In this document: positions 1-8,410 of the stretch, piece by piece
Position numbering within the stretch: position 1 is the first letter of the stretch
How the letters are laid out: each line of letters opens with the position of its first letter
Source of the DNA: NCEH01 sp043195195
Lineage (GTDB): Bacteria; Pseudomonadota; Alphaproteobacteria; Rhizobiales; Xanthobacteraceae
Assembly: GCF_043195195.1 (NCBI RefSeq)
Contig: NZ_JBAFWT010000001.1
Span: forward strand, 1-64,000
DNA length: 64,000 nt
Reading direction: 5' to 3'
The notes under the pieces: model-generated
Told to the model about the DNA's origin: nothing
What the model saw: the letters and a program-made list of their open reading frames with translations, nothing else
Databases searched by the model: none
Program-made: the position numbers and the translations under genes

Positions 1-394
1 CGGCGCCGGTCTCACCCTTGAGGCGGGCGAGCGTCTTGTCGAAGTCGTCGCCGAGGCCGACGGGCAGAGTGAGGCCGGTACTGGCCTTGCCGAAGGCGGT
101 GCCGAAATTCTTGCCTATCTTGGTATGATCCTTGATCATCTTCTTAGCAAAAGCGATGACTTGCTTGTTCTTGCTGTTCTGGAGCGCGACCTGGCTGGTC
201 ACGATTTCGAACTGGTTCGCGCGCGCGGCGGTGTCCACGAACGCCGCCGTGCTCGGCACGGTCGCCGCCTTGGCGATCTCGGCCGGTGCGGGCTGGGCGG
301 CCGAGGCGGCCGGCATGTTCATGGTCTGAGCCGAGGCGCCTGGCAGACCTGCCAACAGGGCGGCGGCGACGAGGGCTATGGACAATTTAGACAT
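1..394 (-). CDS. DUF4142 family exported protein (partial, 3' end outside window)
   Basis: The first 131 codons are visible; the gene runs off the left edge. An N-terminal signal peptide (MSKLSIALVAAALLAGLPGASA) precedes a helical region containing FVDTAARANQFEIVTSQ and AFAKKMIKDHTKIGKNF, the pattern of DUF4142 (ferritin-like four-helix) proteins of the periplasm. No function is established for the family; many members are stress-associated in Rhizobiales. The start is supported by a GGGAG ribosome site about 10 bases upstream of the ATG. It lies downstream of, and on the same strand as, the toxin/immunity genes but is separated by a hairpin, so it is probably its own transcription unit. Confidence 0.8.
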   Translation of the reverse strand, partial: MSKLSIALVAAALLAGLPGASAQTMNMPAASAAQPAPAEIAKAATVPSTAAFVDTAARANQFEIVTSQVALQNSKNKQVIAFAKKMIKDHTKIGKNFGTAFGKASTGLTLPVGLGDDFDKTLARLKGETGA

Positions 395-432
395 CTTTGT
401 GCGTCTCCCAAGAATACGGTCGTGCCGCAGAC

Positions 433-454
433 TGCCGGTGCAGCTTCACCGGCA
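433..454 (-). terminator. Hairpin after the toxin/immunity locus
   Basis: The inverted repeat TGCCGGTG / CACCGGCA (8-bp stem, 6-base loop) lies between the remnant at 464-536 and the DUF4142 start. No T-run follows on the minus strand, so it is not a canonical Rho-independent terminator. A perfect 10-bp palindrome, AGACTAGTCT, lies at 461-470 next to it. Confidence 0.35.
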
Positions 455-463
455 TATGACAGA

Positions 464-536
464 CTAGTCTTTTTTATATGTTTGCGCTGCCGCGCGCGCG
501 GATAGCCAGGTGGAGCGCGTCGCCGCGAGTTCTAGG
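464..536 (-). pseudogene. Displaced copy of the toxin linker (orphan toxin fragment)
   Basis: Reading the minus strand in the frame just past the immunity stop codon gives LELAATRSTWLSARAAAQ, ending at a TAG at 464-466. This matches the linker of the upstream toxin gene (IELAAALYTWLSSRAAL, residues 186-202). At DNA level 501-535 and 1753-1787 agree at about 29 of 35 positions. The copy has no start codon and begins exactly where the immunity gene stops. It looks like the truncated remains of an alternative toxin module, or the recombination boundary left when the present toxin-tip/immunity cassette was inserted. Confidence 0.6.
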
Positions 537-1209
537 CGTTCGGTCCCGGAGCGGTTTCCAGCGGAAACGGCGTGCGCTCCCAGATCTTGCCGAGCTTGAG
601 TTTCTCGACGCTATAGGCCTCCCATTCGTGCAGCAGGCCGGCGAGGGTGACACGATCCTCAAGCGAGAGCTTGTTGCCGAGCGCAAGCAGCTTCTCGTCC
701 AGGCCGAGGCGCTTCAGATGCGGTAGCCAGACGTGGGCGGCGGACTCATACGTGGAGATCAGGTCTCGAGCGCTATCGAGGTCGCCAAGAGCTATATCGT
801 CAAGCGCGTGCGCAGCGCCGTAATATTTTAGATATGCCTCCGACCTGGGCGTAGATTTGTCGATATAAGTATCAATATCATCCCCGCGACTCGACATTTC
901 CTGAATCTGAACCTCAACTGCATCGCATAACATTTCAGATGTATCCGGAAGATCAAGAAGCCACGGCTTCTTGTCTTTTCTGAATAAATGCTGAGCAGGA
1001 CTGAGTGAAATATCGTCATACCGACGATATAATTTCATCACAAGCCACCGAGGATCACAGGCTCGCGCATATACCGTCCGCTCCACAAAAACACCCCGAA
1101 GAAAATGACGGACCGGCTTGATGACAACGAGACGGCCGATGAGAGCAAGGTCATGGCGTCGATCCAGCAAAGGTGCGAGAAGTTGCTTGACTTCTTTTAC
1201 ATTCGTCAT
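532..1209 (-). CDS. Putative immunity protein paired with the upstream toxin
   Basis: This 225-residue protein matches no family I recognise. It is soluble, has no signal peptide or membrane segment, and is rich in charged residues. Its ATG overlaps the TGA of the upstream toxin-like gene (ATGA, 1206-1209), so the two are translationally coupled. The first two thirds of the gene are clearly AT-richer than neighbouring genes, as is the 3' half of the toxin gene. Immunity to the nuclease is inferred only from position, coupling, composition and the linker repeat at its 3' end. It could instead be an unrelated accessory protein. Confidence 0.5.
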   Translation of the reverse strand: MTNVKEVKQLLAPLLDRRHDLALIGRLVVIKPVRHFLRGVFVERTVYARACDPRWLVMKLYRRYDDISLSPAQHLFRKDKKPWLLDLPDTSEMLCDAVEVQIQEMSSRGDDIDTYIDKSTPRSEAYLKYYGAAHALDDIALGDLDSARDLISTYESAAHVWLPHLKRLGLDEKLLALGNKLSLEDRVTLAGLLHEWEAYSVEKLKLGKIWERTPFPLETAPGPNA

Positions 1210-2342
1210 TTCTTTGGCCGTATTTCTGTTACGATAATTGTACGTGTATCTGGATAACGCGCAAAGACTGCCCGGGAAATTTCGGCCGAACGGCTGGCTG
1301 ACAGACCGCGCTTCCCAGCCTTTATGTCATAAACACACGTGACCTGATCGCTTGCATGCTCCAGGACGTCAATGCGAATTGACCCCCTTTTGCCGTATTT
1401 TATTACATCTTCTTGTGACCTAATCGGTCTTGCCCCTACCTCTTCGACTGTTTTCAAGAAAGATACTTCGGTTCCGAAATTTGGATTGTTTTCTGCCTTT
1501 ATCCGATCGCTCAATGCCCAATGGACTGCGGTTCCATAACTAGCGGTGGTGGAAAAGTTCGATCTATTTAGTGACGATGAAATGTCATCCGCATATTTCT
1601 GCACATCGCTTAGCCTACGGCACGCCTTCTCCACCTCCTCCTTCGTCAAAGCTCCGACATAAGACGGCATCATCTGAGGAGATTCGCCGGGAGCATATTC
1701 GCGCGTCGTAAAGGCAACCACCGGCTGCTCGCCTGTCAACGCCGCGCGCGAGGATAGCCAGGTGTAGAGGGCTGCCGCGAGTTCTATCGTCGTCGCCGCC
1801 GCCGCCCGGACGACCGGCGCCACGTAGGCCGGCTGGATGATCGCTTGCGGCTGTGGGCCGGTTTCGGTCCAGACGGTCTGGCCAAGAAGCCGGTCATCCC
1901 CGTCGTAGATTTCTTGCGTCGTGCCTCTGTTGAGAAACACGCCGGCGGTCCCGTCGGGGAGCACGACGCGGTGAACATCGGTCCATTGCGGGCTGTCGCC
2001 GGGTGCTGCGTAGCGCGAGACGATGAGGGTGCCGTCGGCCTGGGCCACCGATTGCTCGGCCAGACTGCCATCGGCACGATAGGTGCTTCGGTCAACGCGC
2101 GCGTGTTCACCGCTGCAGCTCACCCGCGTAACGGTTCGCGGCTCCCGGGCGAGACCACCCGAGCCACCCGCATCCGTCCACTGCCCGCCATCGGAATTGC
2201 CCGCGGGAACCCGCGGCTGTGCCGGGCTGAACCCTGCCTTTAGGGCAAGGCCATATCGCAACAATTGGACTTCGAACTTTAACGATGCCAACGCGCTGGC
2301 AATCCCCGCCAGCTCCAGACGATCTTCGCGAAAAGACGGCAT
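1206..2342 (-). CDS. Candidate polymorphic toxin with C-terminal PD-(D/E)XK-like nuclease domain
   Basis: The protein has 378 residues. Residues 37-58 (GFSPAQPRVPAGNSDGGQWTD) carry the 'PAGNxDGGQWTD' motif found at the N-terminus of many alphaproteobacterial toxin-like or secreted proteins. Residues 80-165 hold a repetitive beta-rich region (YRADGSLAEQS, VLPDGTAGVFLN). Residues 185-202 form an Ala-rich linker. The C-terminal domain (about 225-378) has SIRIDVLE (D325) followed by CVYDIKAGKRG (D339, K341), the D...(D/E)xK arrangement of restriction-endonuclease-fold nucleases; E292 may be the further acidic residue. The N-terminal part is GC-rich and the nuclease part AT-rich, as when toxin tips are exchanged. 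No Sec signal is visible, so the export route is unknown. The nuclease assignment comes from motif reading only. Confidence 0.6.
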   Translation of the reverse strand: MPSFREDRLELAGIASALASLKFEVQLLRYGLALKAGFSPAQPRVPAGNSDGGQWTDAGGSGGLAREPRTVTRVSCSGEHARVDRSTYRADGSLAEQSVAQADGTLIVSRYAAPGDSPQWTDVHRVVLPDGTAGVFLNRGTTQEIYDGDDRLLGQTVWTETGPQPQAIIQPAYVAPVVRAAAATTIELAAALYTWLSSRAALTGEQPVVAFTTREYAPGESPQMMPSYVGALTKEEVEKACRRLSDVQKYADDISSSLNRSNFSTTASYGTAVHWALSDRIKAENNPNFGTEVSFLKTVEEVGARPIRSQEDVIKYGKRGSIRIDVLEHASDQVTCVYDIKAGKRGLSASRSAEISRAVFARYPDTRTIIVTEIRPKK

Positions 2343-2350
2343 TCCCCCAC

Positions 2351-2378
2351 CCCCATGCGCAAGTGCCTGCGCGTGGGG
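2351..2378 (-). promoter_or_regulatory. Leader hairpin in front of the toxin ribosome site
   Basis: On the minus strand CCCCACGCGCA and TGCGCATGGGG can pair (one G-U) around a 6-base loop. The downstream arm runs straight into the G-rich Shine-Dalgarno stretch GGGGGTGGGGGA before the toxin ATG. AT-rich sequence upstream (about 2380-2412) could hold the promoter. Control of toxin translation is an inference. Confidence 0.3.
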
Positions 2379-2427
2379 TATAGGATTAAATACCTTTTAT
2401 CAATTTATTCCTAGCTTGTCCTGCCGG

Positions 2428-5400
2428 TCACGCGGGCATCCCCGCCCCGTGGCCGGGCTGCGCCCGATCCGTGTCCGCAGCCGCACCAGAAGCCTCGGGC
2501 TCGGCCACCTTCACCCGGAAGAAGGCGGCATAGAGCGCCGGCACCACCAGCAAGGTCAGCGCGGTCGCCACCAGAAGGCCGCCCATGATGGTGATGGCCA
2601 TGGGCCCCCAGAAGACGCTGCGCGCCAGCGGGATCATGCCCAGCACCGCCGCAAGGGCGGTCAGCACCACGGGCCGGGCACGGCGCAAGGTGGCATCCAC
2701 GATCGCCTGCCCCGGCACATGGCCGGCCTTGATGTCGGTGTCGATCTGATCCACCAGGATCACCGTATTGCGCATGATCATGCCGGCGAGCGCGATCAGC
2801 CCCAACAGCGCCACGAAGCCGAACGGCTGATGCGCCGCCAGCAAGGCCCAGGTGGCGCCGATCACGCCCAACGGCGCCGTGCAGAGCACCAACACCAGGC
2901 GCGAGAAGCTCTGGAGCTGGATCATCAGCAAGGTCAGCATGACCACCAGCATGATCGGGAAAACCGCCGCCAGCGACTTGTTGGCCTTGGCGCTTTCCTC
3001 GATGGAACCGCCGGTCTCGATGCGATATTCGGGCGGCAGGTTGGCCTTGATGGCGGCGAGCTTGGGCAGCAGGCGGGTGGTCACGTCGGGGGGCTGGATG
3101 CCATCCTTCACGTCCGCCCGCACGGTCAGCACCAGGTCGCGGTCGCGCCGCCACAGGATCGGTTCTTCCGAGGCATAGACGACGCGCGCCACCTGCCCGA
3201 GCGGCACCGCGACGCCGTTGCGCATGCTCACCGTGAGGCCGGCGAGGTTCTGCAGGTCCGCCCGCTCCTCGGGCACCGCGCGCGCCATCACGTCGATGAG
3301 CAGATTGCCCTCGCGATGCTGGGTCACGGTGTAGCCGGAGAGCAAGGTCTGCAAGGTTTCCGCGACATCGCGCGGCGTGGTGCCGAGGGCGCGCGCCCGG
3401 TCCTGGTCCACCTGCAGGGTGACCGACTTCACCCGCTCGCCCCAATTGAGATGCGGATCGATGAGGGCGGGGTCGCCGGTCATCACGACACGCACCTGCT
3501 CCGCGATGTCGCGCACCTTCAGCGGGTCCGGCCCGATGACGCGGAAGTTCACCGGGAAGCCCACCGGCGGGCCGAACACGAAGCGATCCACCCGCACCCG
3601 CGCCTCGCTGAGCGCGCCGTCGGCGATCTGCTTCTCAAGCCGCGCCTTGATGCGCTCGCGGGCCTCGGTATCGCGCGCCACGATGACCACTTCGGCGAAG
3701 TTCGGGTTGGGGAGAACGGGGTTGAGGCCGAGCCAGAAGCGCGGCGTGCCCTGCCCGACGTAGGTGGTGGCGGTGGCGATGTCCGCATCCCCCGCCAGCA
3801 TGGCCTCGGCCTTCTTGGCGGTCGCCTCGGTCACCTTGATGGAGGTGCCTTCGGGCAGGCGCATCTCAAGGAACAGCTCGGAGCGGGTCGAGTTGGGGAA
3901 GAATTGCTGCTGAACCAGCCCGAAGCCGGCGATGGACACGGCGAACAGGCCGAACGTGGTGCCGATCACGAGAAAGCGGTGCCGCAGGCAAAAATTCAGC
4001 ATCCGCCGCAGCAGGCGGTAAAACCGCCCGTCATGGGCTTCGCCATGGGCATGCACCTTGAAGGTGGGCAGCAGCATGTAGCCGAGATAGGGGGTGAAGA
4101 TCACCGCCACGAACCAGGAGGCGATGAGCGCGATGCCGACCACCCAGAATATGCCGCCGGCATATTCGCCCGAGCTGGATTTGGCAAAGCCCACCGGCAG
4201 GAACCCGGCGGCGGTGACAAGCGTGCCGGTCAGCATGGGAAACGCCGTCGAGTGCCAGGCGAAAGTGGCCGCGCTCGCGCGATCGAGCCCCTCCTCCATC
4301 TTCACCACCATCATCTCGATGGCGATGATGGCATCGTCCACCAGCAGACCCAATGCGATGATCAGCGCCCCGAGCGTGATGCGGTGCAGGTCCATGCCGG
4401 AGGAGAACATCACCAGGAACACGATGGCGAGCACCAGCGGCACGGAAAGCGCCACCACGATGCCGGTGCGAAAACCGAGCGAGAGGAAGCTCACCACCAG
4501 CACGATCACCAAAGCCTCGGCGAAGGTGTGCAGGAATTCGCCGACGGATTCGCCCACGATATGGGGCTGGTCGGCAATCTGCGTCACGTCGATGCCGACC
4601 GGCAGCTCGGCGATCGCCTTGTCCATTGCGCGTTTCAGATTTTCCCCGAGGGTCAGGATGTTGGCGCCGGCCGACATGGAAACGCCGATGCCCACGGCCG
4701 CATCGCCGTTCTGCCGCACGAGGAAGCTCGGCGGGTCCTCGTAGCCGCGCCGCACGGTGGCGACATCGCCGAGACGGAACACCGCGTTCCCGGCCAGCAC
4801 CGGCACCGCCGCGATGGCATCGACGCCGGAGAACGCCCCTGATATGCGCAGGTTCACGCGGTCCGCATTGGTGTCGACGGCACCGCCGGAGACCACCGCA
4901 TTCTGCCGCGCCACGCTATCGAAGATCTGCTGGGGCGTGATGCCGAGGGTGGCAAGGCGCGCGTGGCTGAATTCGATATAGATCCGCTCGGGCCGCTCGC
5001 CCACCAGATCCACCTTCTCCACATCCTGAACCCGCAGCAGATCCTGGCGGATGATCTCCGCCTGCCGCTTCAGCTCGGCCGGGGCGACATCCTTGCCGCT
5101 GAGCATGTAGAGGGCGGAATAGACATCGCCATATTCATCGTCGAAGAACGGGCCGATGACGCCAGACGGCAGGTTCCCTTTGACGTCGCCGACTTTCTTT
5201 CGCACCTGATACCAGAGGTCCTTCACGTCCTTCGCCTGGGTGGAATCGGCGAGATAGATCTGGATGAAGCTGACGCCAGGCCGCGAATAGCTTTCCACCC
5301 GGTCGAGATGCGGCAGGGATTGCAGCTTCTTCTCGATGGGGTCGGCGACCTGCTCCTCCATCTCGGTGGAGGTGGCCCCCGGCCACATCGCGTTCACCAC

Positions 5401-5559
5401 CATCACCTTGATGGTGAAGGAGGGGTCTTCGGCCCGCCCGAGATTGAGATAGGCGAAGGTACCGGCGGCAGCCAGCATCAGGATTGCGAACAAGGTGAGC
5501 GTGCGGTGGGTGATCGCCCAGCGCGAAAGGTTGAAGCCGTCCATGCCAGCCCCCGTCAC
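2428..5559 (-). CDS. RND efflux pump inner-membrane permease (AcrB/HAE1-like)
   Basis: At 1043 residues this is full length for proton-driven RND drug-efflux transporters. TM1 follows the short N-terminus (THRTLTLFAILMLAAAGTFAYL), and large periplasmic loops separate TM1/2 and TM7/8. TM4 carries the proton-relay acidic pair in GLLVDDAIIAIEMM. It would form a tripartite pump with the membrane fusion protein encoded upstream, but that gene is frameshifted, and no outer-membrane channel gene is nearby. The start is GTG overlapping the upstream stop (GTGA); an ATG at 5544 is an alternative. The gene belongs to a TetR-MFP-RND unit transcribed leftward. Substrates cannot be read from the sequence. 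Confidence 0.93.
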   Translation of the reverse strand: MTGAGMDGFNLSRWAITHRTLTLFAILMLAAAGTFAYLNLGRAEDPSFTIKVMVVNAMWPGATSTEMEEQVADPIEKKLQSLPHLDRVESYSRPGVSFIQIYLADSTQAKDVKDLWYQVRKKVGDVKGNLPSGVIGPFFDDEYGDVYSALYMLSGKDVAPAELKRQAEIIRQDLLRVQDVEKVDLVGERPERIYIEFSHARLATLGITPQQIFDSVARQNAVVSGGAVDTNADRVNLRISGAFSGVDAIAAVPVLAGNAVFRLGDVATVRRGYEDPPSFLVRQNGDAAVGIGVSMSAGANILTLGENLKRAMDKAIAELPVGIDVTQIADQPHIVGESVGEFLHTFAEALVIVLVVSFLSLGFRTGIVVALSVPLVLAIVFLVMFSSGMDLHRITLGALIIALGLLVDDAIIAIEMMVVKMEEGLDRASAATFAWHSTAFPMLTGTLVTAAGFLPVGFAKSSSGEYAGGIFWVVGIALIASWFVAVIFTPYLGYMLLPTFKVHAHGEAHDGRFYRLLRRMLNFCLRHRFLVIGTTFGLFAVSIAGFGLVQQQFFPNSTRSELFLEMRLPEGTSIKVTEATAKKAEAMLAGDADIATATTYVGQGTPRFWLGLNPVLPNPNFAEVVIVARDTEARERIKARLEKQIADGALSEARVRVDRFVFGPPVGFPVNFRVIGPDPLKVRDIAEQVRVVMTGDPALIDPHLNWGERVKSVTLQVDQDRARALGTTPRDVAETLQTLLSGYTVTQHREGNLLIDVMARAVPEERADLQNLAGLTVSMRNGVAVPLGQVARVVYASEEPILWRRDRDLVLTVRADVKDGIQPPDVTTRLLPKLAAIKANLPPEYRIETGGSIEESAKANKSLAAVFPIMLVVMLTLLMIQLQSFSRLVLVLCTAPLGVIGATWALLAAHQPFGFVALLGLIALAGMIMRNTVILVDQIDTDIKAGHVPGQAIVDATLRRARPVVLTALAAVLGMIPLARSVFWGPMAITIMGGLLVATALTLLVVPALYAAFFRVKVAEPEASGAAADTDRAQPGHGAGMPA

Positions 5560-6646
5560 TTGGCCGCGACGGTGCGCACGACGCGCCCGGCATCCAGGGT
5601 CTGGGCGCCCATGGTGACCACCAGATCCCCATCGGCCACACCACGCGAGACCAACGCCGCATCGGCGGCATAACCGGCGATCTCCACCGGCCTGGCAATG
5701 AGCGCATTGGTCTTGGGATCGACCACATAGACATGCGGGCCGGCGCCCCGGTCGAACACGGCGGACAATGGCAGGCGCGCGACGTCAGTGGTTCCGGCGG
5801 GCCGCAGCCGCACGGTCGCGGTCATGCCCAGCGCCACCTTATCGTCCACATTCTCGAGCGAGAAACGGGCCGGATAGGTGCGGCTCGCGGTGTCGGCCTG
5901 GGGCGAGAGCTCGCGCAACTTGGCTTTGATCTTGCGGTCCGGCTCGGCCCACAGGGTCACACTCGCCTCGGCGCTGCGCGCGTCGGCGAGCGCCGTCTCG
6001 GGTAGCGCGACCAGCGCTTCCTTCTCGTCCAGGCGGGCGATGCGGGCGACCGTCTGCCCGGCGGAGACCACCTGCCCCGGCTCCGCAGCCGTGGTGGACA
6101 CCACGCCGTCCACGGTCGAGAGCAGGTCGGTGTAAGTCAGCTTGTTGCTGGCAAGATCGAGCGCGCGCTTGGCCCGCTCCAGGCGGCCCACCGCCTCATC
6201 CTTCGCCACCGACTTACGGTCCAGATCGGCGGTGGAAGCAAACCCGCGCGCGGAAAGCGTACGATAGCGCCCGTCCCGGCCGTGGTCTGGGCAAGATTGG
6301 CTTGGGCGGCGGCCAGTTCCGCCTCCGCGCTTCCGAGTTCCAGCTTGAAATCCTCGGGATCGAGCTTGGCGATGACGTCGCCGGTCTTCACCCGCTGCCC
6401 GACCTCCACCAGGCGCTGCTGGACCTTGCCGGCGACGCGGAACGAAAGGTCGATCTCCCAGCGCGGCCGCACGATGCCGACGAACGTCTTGTCCGCCTCG
6501 ACCGGGCGCAGGGCCACGGTCATGACCTGGACCGGGCGCGGCGGCGGCCCCGCCTGCTCGGCGGGCGCCGGGTCGCCGCAGGCGGAAAGAACCAGCGTAC
6601 TGCCCAGAAGAGCGGACCAGGCCAGGATGCGAGGAGAGGACGACAT
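5556..6646 (-). pseudogene. RND pump membrane fusion protein, single-base frameshift
   Basis: Two overlapping frames together make one AcrA-like lipoprotein. The first frame (from 6646) holds a signal with lipobox LSAC (Cys23), the barrel-sandwich half FRVAGKVQQRLVEVGQRVKTGDVIAKLDP, and the first coiled-coil helix up to LAQTTAG. The second frame resumes with GRYRTLSARGFASTADLDRK, the second helix, the lipoyl half DGVVSTTAAEPGQVVSAG, and beta-barrel and membrane-proximal domains to the stop. The break is at about 6270-6282 in a G/C run. Adding one base restores 364 codons, a normal length for the family. Either the gene is inactivated, which would disable the pump, or the base is a sequence error. 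Confidence 0.85.
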
Positions 6647-6682
6647 GACTCAGATTCCAGGCTGTCGAGTTATGATTCAACA

Positions 6683-6707
6683 CTGATGATTTTCAACTTT
6701 CGTCAGA
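6683..6707. promoter_or_regulatory. Putative TetR operator in front of the pump genes
   Basis: CTGATGATTT, a 7-base spacer and TCGTCAGA reproduce the half-sites and exact spacing of the operator at 7382-7409. The site is 37 bases upstream of the membrane fusion protein start, where it could overlap a pump promoter. Two matching sites on either side of the regulator gene indicate autoregulation plus direct control of the pump. Confidence 0.6.
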
Positions 6708-6749
6708 CAAAAGGCGCAAGATCACGCCTCGGTTGACGAAACCCAGGCA

Positions 6750-7361
6750 TCACAACGGGCGGCGATTGACCTCGATAGCGCGGAGCATGAACCGAACCGT
6801 ATCGCGCGCCTGGCCTTCCAGATCCTCATCGATGCATTGAGCCACAAGGATGGGATGGCAGAAGCGCACGCAGCAGCCGAGCAGCATGGCGCTGACCTGG
6901 TCGCAATCGTGGGGTTGGAACGTCCCGTCGGCTATGCCCTCGCGCAGCAGGGCGGCGAGATACCGGCGAATGCGCTCCTTATGGGCCTCTATGGCGGACC
7001 AATTGTGCTCGATCGCCACCAGGACCATGTCGTGCACGCGCCGTTCGACCAGAAAATTATCCCGATGATACCGCAGGATGGTGATGAACACCTGCTCGAT
7101 ACGCTCAGGTGCCGAGAGCGGCGCGCGCGCCACCGCGGCCACCTGCGCTTCCACTTCCGCGAGGCTGCGGTCGCAGATGGTCTCGACGATCGCGTTCTTG
7201 GACGAGAAGAAGCGATAGATATTGGCCGGCGACATGTCCAACTCGGCGGCGATGTCGGCCACCGCAGTCTTCGCGAACCCCAGGCGGCGGAACAATTCCT
7301 CAGCCGCGATGGCGATCCGCTCGCGGGTCTCGTCGATGGATTCTTTTGGGCGCACGCTCAC
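6750..7361 (-). CDS. TetR/AcrR family transcriptional regulator of the RND pump
   Basis: The protein has 203 residues, typical for TetR repressors. The N-terminal helix-turn-helix is RIAIAAEELFRRLGFAKTAVADIAAELDMSPANIYRFFSSKNAIV. The C-terminal ligand/dimer domain resembles AefR/YbiH-type proteins. It is the first gene of the leftward unit with the membrane fusion protein and RND permease, and probably represses them until a pump substrate binds. The start is GTG (cac at 7359-7361) with a weak ribosome site. Candidate operators lie 21-48 bases upstream of its start and between it and the pump genes. Confidence 0.9.
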   Translation of the reverse strand: MSVRPKESIDETRERIAIAAEELFRRLGFAKTAVADIAAELDMSPANIYRFFSSKNAIVETICDRSLAEVEAQVAAVARAPLSAPERIEQVFITILRYHRDNFLVERRVHDMVLVAIEHNWSAIEAHKERIRRYLAALLREGIADGTFQPHDCDQVSAMLLGCCVRFCHPILVAQCIDEDLEGQARDTVRFMLRAIEVNRRPL

Positions 7362-7381
7362 GGATTTGGCTCAAATTCTGT

Positions 7382-7409
7382 TTCTGACGATTATCATAAA
7401 TCATCAGAA
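7382..7409. promoter_or_regulatory. Putative TetR operator upstream of the regulator
   Basis: This is an imperfect 28-bp palindrome with half-sites TTCTGACGATT and AATCATCAGAA, 20 of 28 positions symmetric. The same half-sites with the same spacing recur at 6683-6707. Position just upstream of the TetR start codon fits an autoregulatory operator. Confidence 0.65.
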
Positions 7410-7487
7410 ATCAAATACAAGCGTTCTTCGCACGTCCCACCACCTCGTGCCATATACCTTCAAGGCATTGATATTAGAAGGTTTTTC

Positions 7488-8162
7488 TCACATCTTGTCG
7501 CGCGCCGCCAGGGCGGCGGAGAGACCATTGAAGGAGATCGGCAGCGAAATGGGGCTCTGGGCGCGATCGAGAAACTCGACTTTCCCGCTGCCCTTGGCAT
7601 TGCCCAGGGCCGTGGCATCGGCGGCGCTCAGCTCGACGTCCGCGATGCAGGCGCGGATGCAGAACTTGTAAGCGGCGGCGACGGGCTTGGCCTTTTCGTC
7701 ATAGGTGAAGCGGGTGCCGGCCGGAAGCCAGACGCCGGCCGGAAGTTGCAGCACCATCAGAAGCGGCGCGTCGGGCTTCAGCCGGCCGAACGCGATCTGC
7801 GCCATGAGGCCCTGCTGCTTGTCGCCGATCTGCAGGGTCTGGGAGACTTCGCACACCTTGGCGGGCGCGCCCTCGGGTCGCTCGCACCGCACCACCCAAT
7901 CCTCATAGGTGGCGGTGGTGCGGCTGGGGCTGTCGTCGGTGGCGGGAGCGGCGGCGGCGGGGGCCGCCGGCTTGGCCGGAGCGGGCTTCTTCGGTGCCGC
8001 GGCAGCCGGAGGGGTGGCAGGAGCAGCAGCGCCCTGCGCCCACACGGGTCCGGTCATCGCGACAAAGACTAACCCCACCAAAGCATTGGTAGAGAACCTG
8101 CGCCGGCGCGGCGCGGCAGCGCGGACAGGGGAGGCGGAAGGCGACGATACACGGTCCGGCAT
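7488..8162 (-). CDS. Invasion-associated locus B (IalB) family protein
   Basis: The start chosen gives 224 residues: a basic N-terminus and signal segment (FSTNALVGLVFVAMTGPVWAQ), an Ala/Pro/Lys-rich low-complexity stretch, then the IalB domain. The domain opens with TYEDWVVRCERPEG and KVCEVSQTL and contains KFCIRACIADVELS; these paired cysteines and the WVVRC motif define the family. IalB proteins are periplasmic or envelope proteins common in Hyphomicrobiales, first described as an erythrocyte-invasion factor in Bartonella. In free-living bacteria the role is unknown. An upstream in-frame extension exists but would bury the signal peptide, so it was not used. Confidence 0.87.
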   Translation of the reverse strand: MPDRVSSPSASPVRAAAPRRRRFSTNALVGLVFVAMTGPVWAQGAAAPATPPAAAAPKKPAPAKPAAPAAAAPATDDSPSRTTATYEDWVVRCERPEGAPAKVCEVSQTLQIGDKQQGLMAQIAFGRLKPDAPLLMVLQLPAGVWLPAGTRFTYDEKAKPVAAAYKFCIRACIADVELSAADATALGNAKGSGKVEFLDRAQSPISLPISFNGLSAALAARDKM

Positions 8163-8410
8163 GTCAGGCTCGCTCGGGAATGACTCTGGCCGGCCCCTGA
8201 TAGCGTGGTGCCGCGCATCTGCCAACGGGGCGCCCGTTAAATGATACCCTTTCCGTCCGCAAAGGCCGCTCCGCCACCGCGACCGTTTCTCATGCCGTTT
8301 TCGGGTTCTCATGCCATTTTCGCGCCGGATTGGCGCGCGTGATACCGGCCAAACCGGCTGGAAAAGGGAGACCTGCGAGGCACCGCCGCAGCCGCCCGCC
8401 AGCGCACGCC

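Noticed and set aside
2083..4842. 919-codon open frame on the plus strand
   Set aside because: It lies antisense to the RND permease and part of the toxin gene. The translation is His/Gly/Arg-rich with no domain, as expected from the opposite strand of a GC-rich gene.
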